From an uncultured Pseudomonadales bacterium (GTDB lineage: Bacteria; Pseudomonadota; Gammaproteobacteria; Pseudomonadales; UBA7434): 64,000 bases of DNA. The stretch spans positions 1 through 64,000 of the forward strand of contig CAJQKT010000086.1 of the NCBI GenBank assembly GCA_905478995.1, given 5' to 3'. Positions 53,921-63,718 of this stretch are shown in pieces. The notes under the pieces were generated by a model. That model was not told the DNA's origin, did not search any database, and saw only the letters and a program-made list of their open reading frames with translations. Made by a program: the position numbers and the translations under genes. Every line of letters starts with the position of its first letter. Position 1 is the first letter of the stretch.

Positions 53921-54517
53921 ATGAGTAGCGATGTGAAGAACACGGGCCGCCGCCGATTCCTCACCACGGCAACCTCTTTGGTTGGCGTAGCGGGAGTGGT
54001 CGGAATTGCTGTGCCTTTTGTGGGCTCATGGAATCCGAGCGCCAAAGCAAAAGCCGCGGGTGCACCGGTTAGATTCGACTTCAGTAAAGTCGAGCCGGGT
54101 CAGTTGGTGCGTGTTGAATGGCGAGGCCAGCCGGTATTTGTTGTGCGTCGTACGCAAGATCAGCTCGACGGTCTAGCGGCGATCAACCCCGAACTCAAAG
54201 ATGCTGACTCGGCCAATGTCGATCAGCAACCGACGTATGTCAGCAAAGAAGATCGCGCAATTAACAGCGAATACTTGGTGTTGGTGGGTCTTTGCACGCA
54301 CTTAGGGTGCTCGCCTAAATATATCACCAAGCTTGATGCCGCAGCGCCAGCACCTGATTGGCAGGGCGGCTTTTTTTGTGCCTGTCATGGTTCGCGCTTT
54401 GATATGGCTGGGCGAGTCTACAAGGGTTCGCCTGCTTCCGATAATCTTAAAGTACCGCCATATTCGTTTGAATCTGATCGCGTCATGGTAATTGGTATTG
54501 ATGGAGAGATAGCGTAA
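53921..54517 (+). CDS. petA: Ubiquinol-cytochrome c reductase Rieske iron-sulfur subunit
   Basis: Tat signal GRRRFLTTATS; CTHLGCSPKY...FFCACHGSRFDMAGRV. Confidence 0.97.
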   Translation: MSSDVKNTGRRRFLTTATSLVGVAGVVGIAVPFVGSWNPSAKAKAAGAPVRFDFSKVEPGQLVRVEWRGQPVFVVRRTQDQLDGLAAINPELKDADSANVDQQPTYVSKEDRAINSEYLVLVGLCTHLGCSPKYITKLDAAAPAPDWQGGFFCACHGSRFDMAGRVYKGSPASDNLKVPPYSFESDRVMVIGIDGEIA

Positions 54518-56568
54518 TGGGTAATTGGTTACTGAATTTGCGGGGCTGGATTGACGAGCGCTTGCCAATCATGCGTGCGTGGAATACGCACATGGGTGCC
54601 TACTATGCACCTAAGAACTTTAATTTCTGGTATTTCTTTGGCGTACTGTCTTTGGTGGTTTTGGTCAACCAGCTGATTACCGGTATATGGCTCACCATGA
54701 ATTACGTGCCAAGCCAGGCTGAGGCCTTTGCCTCGGTTGAATACATTATGCGCGATGTCGATTACGGTTGGATTCTGCGCTACATGCATTCTACCGGCTC
54801 TTCAGCGTTTTTTATTGTGATCTATCTGCATATGTATCGAGCCCTGATATACGGTTCATATAAAAAGCCACGTGAGTTGATTTGGATCTTCGGCATGATG
54901 ATCTTCATTGTCTTAATGGCCGAGGCTTTCATGGGCTACGTGCTGCCCTGGGGTCAAATGTCTTATTGGGGTGCGCAGGTTATTATTTCTTTGTTTGGTG
55001 CGATCCCGGTAATCGGCGACGCGCTAGTGGAGTGGTTTCGCGGTGATTACCTAATTTCTGGGATCACACTTAATCGCTTTTTTGCGCTTCACGTGGTGGC
55101 CCTGCCCATTGTTTTGCTAGGGCTGGTGGTCATGCATCTGCTGGCACTCCACGAAGTGGGTTCAAATAACCCTGATGGCGTTGATATCAAGAAGCATAAA
55201 GATGAAAACGGCGTGCCTTTGGATGGCATTGCGTTTCATCCTTATTACACGGTGCACGACTTGCAAGCGATTGCCGTGTTCTTGTTTGCCTTTTGTTTTG
55301 TGATGTTCTTTATGCCGGAGGCGGGTGGCTTGTTTTTAGAAGCCCCCAACTTTGAAATTGCCAATCCTCTAAAGACACCTGAGCATATCGCACCGGTCTG
55401 GTACTTTACGCCGTACTATTCTGTACTGCGGGCTATTCCGGATAAGTTCTGGGGTTTCGTATTTTTTGCAGCCTCAGTAGCCATCCCGTTTTTGCTGCCT
55501 TGGTTAGATCGCAGCCCGGTTAAATCCATTCGTTATCGTGGTCGTGCGAGTAAGGTGGCGCTGGTTGCCTTTATTTCCTCATTCATTATTTTGGGTGTTC
55601 TGGGTGTTTGGGCCCCCACGCCAGGCAGAACGCTTTTGGCGCAAATCTGCACGGTGATCTATTTCGGTTTCTTCTTGGCGATGCCGTTCTATACATCGAT
55701 GGAAAAAACCAAGCCGGTGCCCGATCGAGTGACCACTAGCGGGGGTATGGGTTTCTTTGGCTCGATGGCTGTGCTGGCTTTGATTTTGGCACTATCAATT
55801 ATTCCGCTCAAAGTGGTTGCGGCGGAGTCGGCTTTTGATTGCGGTGCCATTCCCTGTGCGGATATCGATATTGACCTGCAAGACAATGACGCTATGCAGC
55901 GCGGTGCGGCTACGTTCGTTAACTATTGCATGGGCTGCCATTCGGCCCAATACATGCGGTGGGGGAGGCTAGCTACGGACCTCGGTATACCCGAGGGGCT
56001 GGCAAGCGAACATTTGGTTTTGGGTCGCGATACTAAAATTGGGCAGCTGATGAAGATCTCAATGCCTGAAAGTTACGCCAAAAAGGTATTTGGTGCAGCG
56101 CCGCCAGATTTAACGCTAGCTGCGCGCTCGCGTTCGCCCGAGTGGCTCTATACCTACCTCACCTCTTTTTACATCGATGAATCAAGACCTTACGGAGTTA
56201 ACAACTTGGTCTTCAAAGATGTGGGAATGCCGCATGTGCTGTTGGGTTTGCAGGGCGAGCAGCTCTGCAGACCGCCGATAGCGCTGGCGGCAAATGGTGG
56301 CGTAAAACGTGATGGTGCTGGAAACCCATTGGAGGATGCCAGTCACGGTGATTGTGGCCGAGTAGTGCCTGGCTCGGTAGTTGGCAGCTTGTCTGCCGAA
56401 GAATACAATAATGAGATTCAAAACTTGGTCACCTTTATGACCTACATGGCTGAGCCAGCAGCGGTTAAGCGAGAGCGCATCGGCGTTTACGTATTGCTGT
56501 TTATCGCAGTCTTTTTCTTTTTAGCTTACTTGCTCAATAGAGAATATTGGAAGGATGTCGATCATTAA
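54517..56568 (+). CDS. Fused cytochrome b / cytochrome c1 polypeptide of the bc1 complex
   Basis: 683-aa uninterrupted ORF: cytochrome b core (PWGQMSYWGAQVI, PVWYFTPYYSVLRAIP) followed by internal hydrophobic segment ending VVAAESA and cytochrome c1 heme motif CMGCHSAQY (55927-55941) plus C-terminal anchor. Confidence 0.93.
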   Translation: MGNWLLNLRGWIDERLPIMRAWNTHMGAYYAPKNFNFWYFFGVLSLVVLVNQLITGIWLTMNYVPSQAEAFASVEYIMRDVDYGWILRYMHSTGSSAFFIVIYLHMYRALIYGSYKKPRELIWIFGMMIFIVLMAEAFMGYVLPWGQMSYWGAQVIISLFGAIPVIGDALVEWFRGDYLISGITLNRFFALHVVALPIVLLGLVVMHLLALHEVGSNNPDGVDIKKHKDENGVPLDGIAFHPYYTVHDLQAIAVFLFAFCFVMFFMPEAGGLFLEAPNFEIANPLKTPEHIAPVWYFTPYYSVLRAIPDKFWGFVFFAASVAIPFLLPWLDRSPVKSIRYRGRASKVALVAFISSFIILGVLGVWAPTPGRTLLAQICTVIYFGFFLAMPFYTSMEKTKPVPDRVTTSGGMGFFGSMAVLALILALSIIPLKVVAAESAFDCGAIPCADIDIDLQDNDAMQRGAATFVNYCMGCHSAQYMRWGRLATDLGIPEGLASEHLVLGRDTKIGQLMKISMPESYAKKVFGAAPPDLTLAARSRSPEWLYTYLTSFYIDESRPYGVNNLVFKDVGMPHVLLGLQGEQLCRPPIALAANGGVKRDGAGNPLEDASHGDCGRVVPGSVVGSLSAEEYNNEIQNLVTFMTYMAEPAAVKRERIGVYVLLFIAVFFFLAYLLNREYWKDVDH

Positions 56569-57229
56569 TACTACTACTCAAGAAAATGACCCGCTAGATG
56601 CGATGGCTCGTCGTTCAACGATGACGCTGATGTCCGATCCTGTCAGTCACTACAGCCATAGAGTGCGTATTGTTCTCGCTGAGAAAGGTGTGACTTGTAA
56701 TATTGTCGACACTGACAGTAAAGCACTGCCCAAAGACCTGGTTGAGGTTAACCCCTACGGCACGCTGCCCACGCTGCTCGATCGCGATCTGGTGCTTTAT
56801 GAATCGAAAGTTATTATGGAGTATCTTGATGAGCGTTTCCCGCATCCGCCTTTACTCCCTGTCTATCCCGTGGCGCGTGGCGAAAGCCGCCTTTATATTT
56901 ATCGAATAGAGCGCGACTGGTGCTCTATTGTCGATAGCATTGAAAGTGGTCGCGTCAAAAATCTTGATAAATATACGAAGGAGTTGGCCGACGGTTTTAC
57001 TGGCATTGCGCCAATCTTCTCTGAAAAGCCTTTTTTTATGAGCGACGAGTTCACCTTGGTTGACTGTTGTTTGGGCCCGATTTTGTGGCGCCTAGACCAT
57101 TTGGGTGTGAAGTTGCCAGCTACCAAGCAGGTCAAACCCCTGTTAGAGTACATGAAGCGCATATTTGACATGCCTTCATTTCAGGAAAGCCTGACTGATC
57201 AAGAATTAGAAATGCGCGTCCACAAATAG
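56555..57229 (+). CDS. sspA: Stringent starvation protein A
   Basis: GST fold; TLMSDPVSHYSHRVRIVLAEKGV; follows petABC and precedes sspB. Confidence 0.95.
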   Translation: MSIINTTTQENDPLDAMARRSTMTLMSDPVSHYSHRVRIVLAEKGVTCNIVDTDSKALPKDLVEVNPYGTLPTLLDRDLVLYESKVIMEYLDERFPHPPLLPVYPVARGESRLYIYRIERDWCSIVDSIESGRVKNLDKYTKELADGFTGIAPIFSEKPFFMSDEFTLVDCCLGPILWRLDHLGVKLPATKQVKPLLEYMKRIFDMPSFQESLTDQELEMRVHK

Positions 57230-57305
57230 TACGTGCCGGGCTTAATACCGAAGCAGTAGAGCGTTTAAGCCCGAATGCAGTCATGCAGAAAACCAGGTTG
57301 GTCAT

Positions 57306-57743
57306 ATGAGTGATATCAAAAAGCCGGCCATGTCGTCGAGCAAGCCCTATCTAATCAACGCCTTGTATCAGTGGATTGTCGATAATAAATGCACGCCCTA
57401 TGTGCTGGTTGATGCCTACCGACCCGGTGTTGAGGTGCCTCAGGACTTTGTTAAAGAAGGGCAGATCGTACTTAACGTCGCGCCCCAAGCGGTTATGCAG
57501 CTGAGTATCGATAATCAAGGTATACGCTTTAACGCTCGTTTTTCAGGTATCCCGATGGATGTCTATGCGCCATTGGGCGCGATCCTGGGGATTTATGCCA
57601 AGGAAAATGGCCAGGGTATGATGTTCGACGCGGGTCAAGACCCGTCGCCAAGTGATGAGCCGCCTCGTGGGCCTAAACTGGTATCGAGCCATCAAAAAGA
57701 AGGTGCCAGCGAGCAAAAGCCAAGTCTACATATCGTTAAGTGA
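57306..57743 (+). CDS. sspB: ClpXP protease specificity-enhancing factor SspB
   Basis: SSKPYLINALYQWIVDNKCTPYVLVDA; NARFSG; C-terminal PSLHIVK. Confidence 0.95.
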   Translation: MSDIKKPAMSSSKPYLINALYQWIVDNKCTPYVLVDAYRPGVEVPQDFVKEGQIVLNVAPQAVMQLSIDNQGIRFNARFSGIPMDVYAPLGAILGIYAKENGQGMMFDAGQDPSPSDEPPRGPKLVSSHQKEGASEQKPSLHIVK

Positions 57744-57770
57744 TAGAGCGCTAGCCTTTGAGAAAAACGC

Positions 57771-58406
57771 TTAATCGATATATTCAAACACCCGCACTAT
57801 TTTTTGTAGGCCGTAAGTATTTTTCGCGGCATCGACAATAGCATCGGCTTCTTGATGATTGACCAAACCTAAAAGATAGATCACGCCATCATTTGCAACC
57901 ACTTTGATACGGCTGCTTTCGATATTTTTGTCAAACAAAAATCGTGTGCGCAGCTTCGTAGCTAACCAAGAGTCGTTCATTTTGGCGCCTACTGAACGCG
58001 GTGGTGAAACATTGAGTTCATTGTGCACTCGTCTCACTTTGCGAATTTTTTGAACGGTGGCAGTAGCACTTTCGCGCAATTCCCCAACCGGAACATTACC
58101 TGATAATAAAACCACACCGTTGTAGCTGGTGATATTAACTTGTGATTGTTTGAAGCGGGTATCAAGCTTTTTTAAGTTTACGCTCGATTTCGTTTCGATA
58201 AAACTGTCGTCCACTAGGGCGCCTGGCGTGCGTTTACCGTAGTCTTCGCTAATTGGGCTTTGCCGCGTGGCAGAGATCATTGTGCTACAACTCGACAGTA
58301 GCAGCATGGCGGCGATTAAAAGCGGCAATGTTTTAACTGATGCTAACGTTGTACGACTGTATGCGCGGAACGTTGAAAGCATGTTGAGGATGTTTATGTT
58401 TAGCAT
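57771..58406 (-). CDS. dolP: BON-domain outer membrane lipoprotein (DolP/YraP-like)
   Basis: Lipobox LLLSSC; two BON domains with NVPVGELRESATATVQKIRKVRRVHNEL. Confidence 0.88.
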   Translation of the reverse strand: MLNINILNMLSTFRAYSRTTLASVKTLPLLIAAMLLLSSCSTMISATRQSPISEDYGKRTPGALVDDSFIETKSSVNLKKLDTRFKQSQVNITSYNGVVLLSGNVPVGELRESATATVQKIRKVRRVHNELNVSPPRSVGAKMNDSWLATKLRTRFLFDKNIESSRIKVVANDGVIYLLGLVNHQEADAIVDAAKNTYGLQKIVRVFEYID

Positions 58407-58455
58407 CGCAGTTACCTAGGTGGTTGGTCATGGCATGATTGAGTTGCAGTGTCGT

Positions 58456-59085
58456 TTATTCGGGGGGTTGATAGCCACCAAAAACGCTGGATTCAATCAT
58501 ATCGCCAAGTGTATTTAAAATAAATAAGGTAGTCTCGTGTATGCCGGCTATAGTATCGCATTCTAACGATAATTGTATTGTGTGACTATTGGAGCGGTTG
58601 GCGAATTCAGTGCTGTCTGGTGCTATCATTACGCTGGTTACGCCACGGCCGACATATAGCTGTTCGAGCGCTCCCAAAATACCAGGTAGGCGTTGGTCGG
58701 CCAGAACAATCAGCGTATCGCCACTGTTGGCTATGGCTTCAACCGCACGAAAAAAAGTGCGGAAATCGGCTTTCTGACTATTTGCAACAGGTTCCCGATC
58801 GGTTGTCGATTCGTCATAGGCAATGATGCCGCTCAGGGCGATTGCGGGCAGTGCTGGACGCTGATCCGGGTAGCGATGTAACAAGTTGTAACAGAGCAAA
58901 TCGCCCAATGGTGCAATTCCTGGAGTGCCTAGCACCAATAATTTGTGCCCAGCCACCAACTGTTCACTAATGTGTGCAGCGGTATCTTCCATTTTCTCTA
59001 GTATTTCGTCCGATAAGCCGCCCAAATGTTGCATGGCTTCGGCAATGTGTTGAGCAATGTACGGGTGCTGTTGGTTAATGCTCAT
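58456..59085 (-). CDS. diaA: Divergent DiaA/GmhA-like SIS-domain protein
   Basis: SIS-like layout and synteny (yraN-diaA-dolP); HKLLVLGTPGIAP in place of the canonical GNGxSA. Confidence 0.78.
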   Translation of the reverse strand: MSINQQHPYIAQHIAEAMQHLGGLSDEILEKMEDTAAHISEQLVAGHKLLVLGTPGIAPLGDLLCYNLLHRYPDQRPALPAIALSGIIAYDESTTDREPVANSQKADFRTFFRAVEAIANSGDTLIVLADQRLPGILGALEQLYVGRGVTSVMIAPDSTEFANRSNSHTIQLSLECDTIAGIHETTLFILNTLGDMIESSVFGGYQPPE

Positions 59086-59123
59086 AGGGGCAAGCTCATA
59101 GGGACAGGGCGTCGGGTAAAAGG

Positions 59124-59546
59124 TTATTCAGGCGGCAAAAAGGCATCGCGTATCCAATTGATTTGATAGTTGTGGTGAATATTATTAAAGGCGCTTTTAT
59201 TCGCATCGCGTGTGAACTCGTGGCTAGAAACATCAACCACATCGAAGCGACAGGCCGACTGAACATGGTAACGTTGAACATAAAGGCTAGCCGTTTGCGC
59301 TAGTTTACGCTGTTTAGCTAAGGTTACACTAGCGGCGCCGCCACCAAAAGTGTCTTGTTTGCGAAAACGCACTTCCACAAAAACTAAAGTTTTACCCTCA
59401 AGCATAATGAGGTCTATTTCACCGAGTTTACAGCGGTAATTGGCAGTGACTTTTTTTAAGCCTTCCTTGATAAGAAAACTCAACACAACTTTTTCAATTT
59501 CTGCGCCTGTCTCGGCGGTCGTTTTAACGTGGGCTTCATGCCGCAT
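59124..59546 (-). CDS. yraN: UPF0102 family YraN nuclease-like protein
   Basis: NYRCKLGEIDLIMLEGKTLVFVEVRFRKQDTFGGGAASVTLAKQRKL. Confidence 0.92.
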   Translation of the reverse strand: MRHEAHVKTTAETGAEIEKVVLSFLIKEGLKKVTANYRCKLGEIDLIMLEGKTLVFVEVRFRKQDTFGGGAASVTLAKQRKLAQTASLYVQRYHVQSACRFDVVDVSSHEFTRDANKSAFNNIHHNYQINWIRDAFLPPE

Positions 59547-59587
59547 ATAACATCCTTTTTTTTTCTATAATTTTTCGCCAACAAGCG

Positions 59588-61657
59588 TTAATTTATAAGA
59601 CTATTGACACTCAGTGGCACGGCTTTGCCGTTTTGAAATTTTGCCAGTGGCAGTTGCCTGACGATGCGATGATCGACAATCGATAGCTTGCCAGTATTCG
59701 CGGGTATTTGGCTGCTAGGATTACTCGACAGTTGATTTAAGCGCCCATGCAAATAATAAGCATCAACGCCCATGGCAAATAATCGGTTAAGGCTCTTGTT
59801 CTCGCGATAAATGGTAGGTAACGGCTGATAGTTTTCACTGCTATTGAGTACCCACGGTATCTCACTAAAAATCAAGCCATTGAGATCGCGATTACTGCTC
59901 CCGGCAACACCGCCATCAAATACTTGCGAGCTGCTTAATACCGGCAATTGACCGGCGTAATGATAAGCAAGCAGGGGTTTGATCGCTTTAGCTTGCTGGC
60001 TATTAGCGAACAGCACAATGCAGTCTATGTCTTGTCTTCGACGCGGCATGAATTCGAGGCGCTGCCCCAGCACATTTTGGAGGCGGTTATGCCTAGCTTC
60101 GCTCTGGTTTAAGCCCAGGCTGTTGGCGATTTCACGAGAATAATTGCCATCGGTTGAGAGGGCTTGCCGACTTAAGCTGCCGCCGCCTTGTGCACGCCAC
60201 TGCTGAGTAAATTCTTGTGCGGCGCGTTCGGCCCAGCCTTTATCAACATGCAAAAGCAAGATGTTTTTGTAGCGTTGTTGGTGGGCAAACGTGGCTAGCT
60301 GATGCGCTTCATCGTCGGCAGACAAGCCGAATTGCACAATGTTGAGCGGCGGAGGAAGGTCGTCTGCAATAACATTGAGTGTGAGGATAGGAATATCTGA
60401 TGGCATAGTAAACAGCGCTTTGACATTGTCTTTGTGCAGCGGTCCAATAATTAAGTCGATGTCATCCTGCTGTGCGCGCGCATAAAGCTCATCAATTGAC
60501 TGGCTCGACGTGTCGTAAAATGTGAGCATGGGGGTGCTTTCATTGCGCGCTATAGCGGCAAAGTGTGCGGCGGCAACTCCATCACGAATCGATTGGCTAG
60601 CTTTTGACAGCGGACCACTCAGCGGTAAGAAAACACCCACAGAGTTTGGTTGGGTTTTTGCAACGGTTTCAAATGCGCGCACTGATGGTGGCAACTGTTG
60701 GGCTGCTGCATGATTGGGCCAGCGAAGTTGCCACTGTTTAATTTGGGCGGCTTGTGTAGCCACATCGATTTCGATGTTTTGCTGTACGATGGCCAGCTCA
60801 AGCCAGGCCTTATAAGAGTTGTTTTTTGCGAGCTGATACTGTTGCCGCAATATTTCTGGATCCAACTGCAGAAGAGCCAACCATATTTTATCGGCATTAC
60901 TTTGTTGCAGTACGGGGTCGTCTATGAGGGCTTCTAAAAAAATACGCTCCATAGCACTGGCCGCATACTGGGCAAGTCCATAGAGCGTTTCAGAGCGCTC
61001 CAAACTCAAATCAATTTGGTCTTCAGCCGACATCATAGGCAGCTGGCTTTGAAAAATACTACTGTGCAGCCATCGGTAAGCGGACTCAAACTGGCTGGTG
61101 TTATTCCAGTACTGGGTGGCGGCGAGCGAGAAGCGTGCGTATTCATTAATCGACATGGCGCTAGTGTCAGTTGTGTTCAATATGCCCTGAGCAATTTCAT
61201 CGCGTTGCTCGCGGCTTGCAGCATCGATCAGTTGTGTAGCCAATGAAGCCGAAACCAGGCCGTTGAGGTCATGCTCAAGGTTCGCTTGCAGCAGGAGGTC
61301 ATCCAGAGCCTGTAGCCCTTTTGGTGGATGGCCCAGCTCACCATCACTATCAATAACTTCAGGGAATGAGGCTTGTCCGTCCGGGTAGGGCAAGTTACTG
61401 CTGCAGCTTGCTAACCAAAAAGTCAAAAAGCTAAATGTAAGCGACCGCCAATAGCTCACTTTTCCGCTGTGGATAGCAGGCCTAGCCGCATCAGGTACAA
61501 TGGCGAGTAACTGCTTGCGCGGAGTGGCGTTTTGATCTGGCTGATCTGATGGATCTGAACAAGGCAATTTGTGGCCCTTCAATAGTGAGAAGAAATAGCG
61601 CATTAACAGGTTTTCGCTATGCGCGGCAAAACGAGGCCTGCCATTGCTATGGCCCAA
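59588..61657 (-). CDS. lpoA: Penicillin-binding protein activator LpoA
   Basis: VGVFLPLSGPLSKASQSIRDGVAAAHFA periplasmic-binding fold; lipobox WLASC; between rsmI and yraN. Confidence 0.9.
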   Translation of the reverse strand: MGHSNGRPRFAAHSENLLMRYFFSLLKGHKLPCSDPSDQPDQNATPRKQLLAIVPDAARPAIHSGKVSYWRSLTFSFLTFWLASCSSNLPYPDGQASFPEVIDSDGELGHPPKGLQALDDLLLQANLEHDLNGLVSASLATQLIDAASREQRDEIAQGILNTTDTSAMSINEYARFSLAATQYWNNTSQFESAYRWLHSSIFQSQLPMMSAEDQIDLSLERSETLYGLAQYAASAMERIFLEALIDDPVLQQSNADKIWLALLQLDPEILRQQYQLAKNNSYKAWLELAIVQQNIEIDVATQAAQIKQWQLRWPNHAAAQQLPPSVRAFETVAKTQPNSVGVFLPLSGPLSKASQSIRDGVAAAHFAAIARNESTPMLTFYDTSSQSIDELYARAQQDDIDLIIGPLHKDNVKALFTMPSDIPILTLNVIADDLPPPLNIVQFGLSADDEAHQLATFAHQQRYKNILLLHVDKGWAERAAQEFTQQWRAQGGGSLSRQALSTDGNYSREIANSLGLNQSEARHNRLQNVLGQRLEFMPRRRQDIDCIVLFANSQQAKAIKPLLAYHYAGQLPVLSSSQVFDGGVAGSSNRDLNGLIFSEIPWVLNSSENYQPLPTIYRENKSLNRLFAMGVDAYYLHGRLNQLSSNPSSQIPANTGKLSIVDHRIVRQLPLAKFQNGKAVPLSVNSLIN

Positions 61658-61681
61658 TATCCAATCACAGGTTGAAAAACA

Positions 61682-62560
61682 TTGAGCAAAGTGACTATGG
61701 CTAACCGAACACTCGAAGCGGCATTATATGTTGTATCGACGCCAATCGGTAATCTGGCTGACATGACGCATAGGGCGGTGCAGGTTTTACAGGCGGCTGA
61801 CTTGATTGCGGCTGAAGACACTCGCCACAGCGGCCAGCTCTTACAGCACTTCGATATTGGCACGCCTATGGCCGCTTATCACGATCATAGTGATGCTATG
61901 GTGGCCGAACGATTACTTGAAAAAATAGAAGCGGGCCAAGCGGTGGCATTGATCAGCGATGCGGGGACACCGCTTATTGCCGACCCTGGCTATAAATTGG
62001 TCAGTCAGGCTCGGGCGCGTAATATTCGTGTGGTGCCAGTGCCTGGGCCCAGTGCTTTGATCACTGCGCTGTCGGTGGCGGGTTTGCCTACTGATCGATT
62101 CATCTTTGAAGGTTTCTTACCCGCCAAGGCCGAGGGCCGGCGCAAGCAATTGGCTGGTTTGGCGCTGGAGCCTCGCACCTTGGTTTTTTATGAATCACCG
62201 CATCGCGTGCAAGACTCGTTAAAGGCGATGGTCGAGGTGTTTGGTATTGAGCGTAAAGCCGTTTTGGCACGGGAACTAACTAAGCGATTTGAAACCCTAA
62301 TAGCTGATAGTTTGGGTAATTTACTTGAGCGAGTCGCAGCCGATCAAAATCAGCAGCGCGGTGAGATCGTGCTTGCCGTTGAGGGTTTGTCGCGCGAGCA
62401 ACAGCAAGCAGATGAGCTACCTGAACTAGAAAAAATGCTGATAGTATTGCTGGCAGAATTATCGGTAAAACAGTCGGTAGCTTTGGCGGTTCGGCTGACT
62501 GGTGTCAATAAAAATACCGTGTATGAAATGGCGTTGCGGTTAAACAAAGCGGTGCCATAG
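61682..62560 (+). CDS. rsmI: 16S rRNA (cytidine1402-2'-O)-methyltransferase
   Basis: LYVVSTPIGNLADMTHRAVQVL; AEDTRHSGQLLQHF; ALISDAGTPLIADPG. Confidence 0.96.
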   Translation: MSKVTMANRTLEAALYVVSTPIGNLADMTHRAVQVLQAADLIAAEDTRHSGQLLQHFDIGTPMAAYHDHSDAMVAERLLEKIEAGQAVALISDAGTPLIADPGYKLVSQARARNIRVVPVPGPSALITALSVAGLPTDRFIFEGFLPAKAEGRRKQLAGLALEPRTLVFYESPHRVQDSLKAMVEVFGIERKAVLARELTKRFETLIADSLGNLLERVAADQNQQRGEIVLAVEGLSREQQQADELPELEKMLIVLLAELSVKQSVALAVRLTGVNKNTVYEMALRLNKAVP

Positions 62561-62613
62561 AGTGAGCGTTGAGAGGTCGAGTTAATCAAGTACCATTGCA
62601 CGAGGATTTTAAT

Positions 62614-63093
62614 ATGAGCTGTATTAAACGCAGAGTTCAATCAATACGGATGCAAGCATCGTTGATTTTTAGTACTTCCGTGAAAAGATGCATGGGCATT
62701 GCCGTAGTGTTTTTTGTTGCCGGCTGCGCAAGCAGCGGCCAAATCAGTGGCGCTATAGCGGCCTATCAGGCTCAGGCTCCACGCATCGAGCTGGGTCAAA
62801 GTATGGAGCAGGTGTTGGATATTTTACTGCCCACTCAATCATCTGTTGCTATGCAATTTAGCAAGGCGCCTGAGGAGTACATCGACAATGGCAAGACCAA
62901 AAAGATTTATTTTTTTCGCTCACGGTCTTTTCCCGATGGTTTGGTGACTGATGACGAGTTTACCCCGTATGTGTTTGAAGACGGTGTGCTAGTAGCTATC
63001 GGCTGGACCGCGATTGGCGGGCCTAAAACACAGGCGCAAAGCCGCGATAACGATTACGACTACCATTTTCGTGGGCGAGTTTACTATCACTAA
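62614..63093 (+). CDS. Small lipoprotein, BamE/SmpA-like by inspection only (start uncertain)
   Basis: Signal plus lipobox FFVAGC; GQSMEQVLDILLP...KKIYFFRSRS. Confidence 0.55.
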   Translation: MSCIKRRVQSIRMQASLIFSTSVKRCMGIAVVFFVAGCASSGQISGAIAAYQAQAPRIELGQSMEQVLDILLPTQSSVAMQFSKAPEEYIDNGKTKKIYFFRSRSFPDGLVTDDEFTPYVFEDGVLVAIGWTAIGGPKTQAQSRDNDYDYHFRGRVYYH

Positions 63094-63179
63094 ACTTGCC
63101 GTGATGGCATGCACGTTTATTTGCACTAATTCGTCGTGCAGTACTAGCTATCTGGGTGGGGCAGAGTAAACTGATCGCG

Positions 63180-63549
<370 letters not shown>

Positions 63550-63556
63550 TTTAATC

Positions 63557-63596
63557 TAAAATAGGAGATAACCTAGTGTTATCTCCTATTTTTTTG
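63557..63596 (+). terminator. Rho-independent terminator after rnpB
   Basis: aaaataggagataac-ctagt-gttatctcctatttttt perfect stem with T tract. Confidence 0.92.
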
Positions 63597-63718
63597 CCCA
63601 AAATTGGCTTTGCAGGCGCATTAAGTTTATGTAATCTGCGGGTGATACGCCAGCGGCCTTGGACCATCTTCAGGTAAACTAGGCTGTATTATCAGGCACC
63701 GGCGAATGGTTTAAGCGT

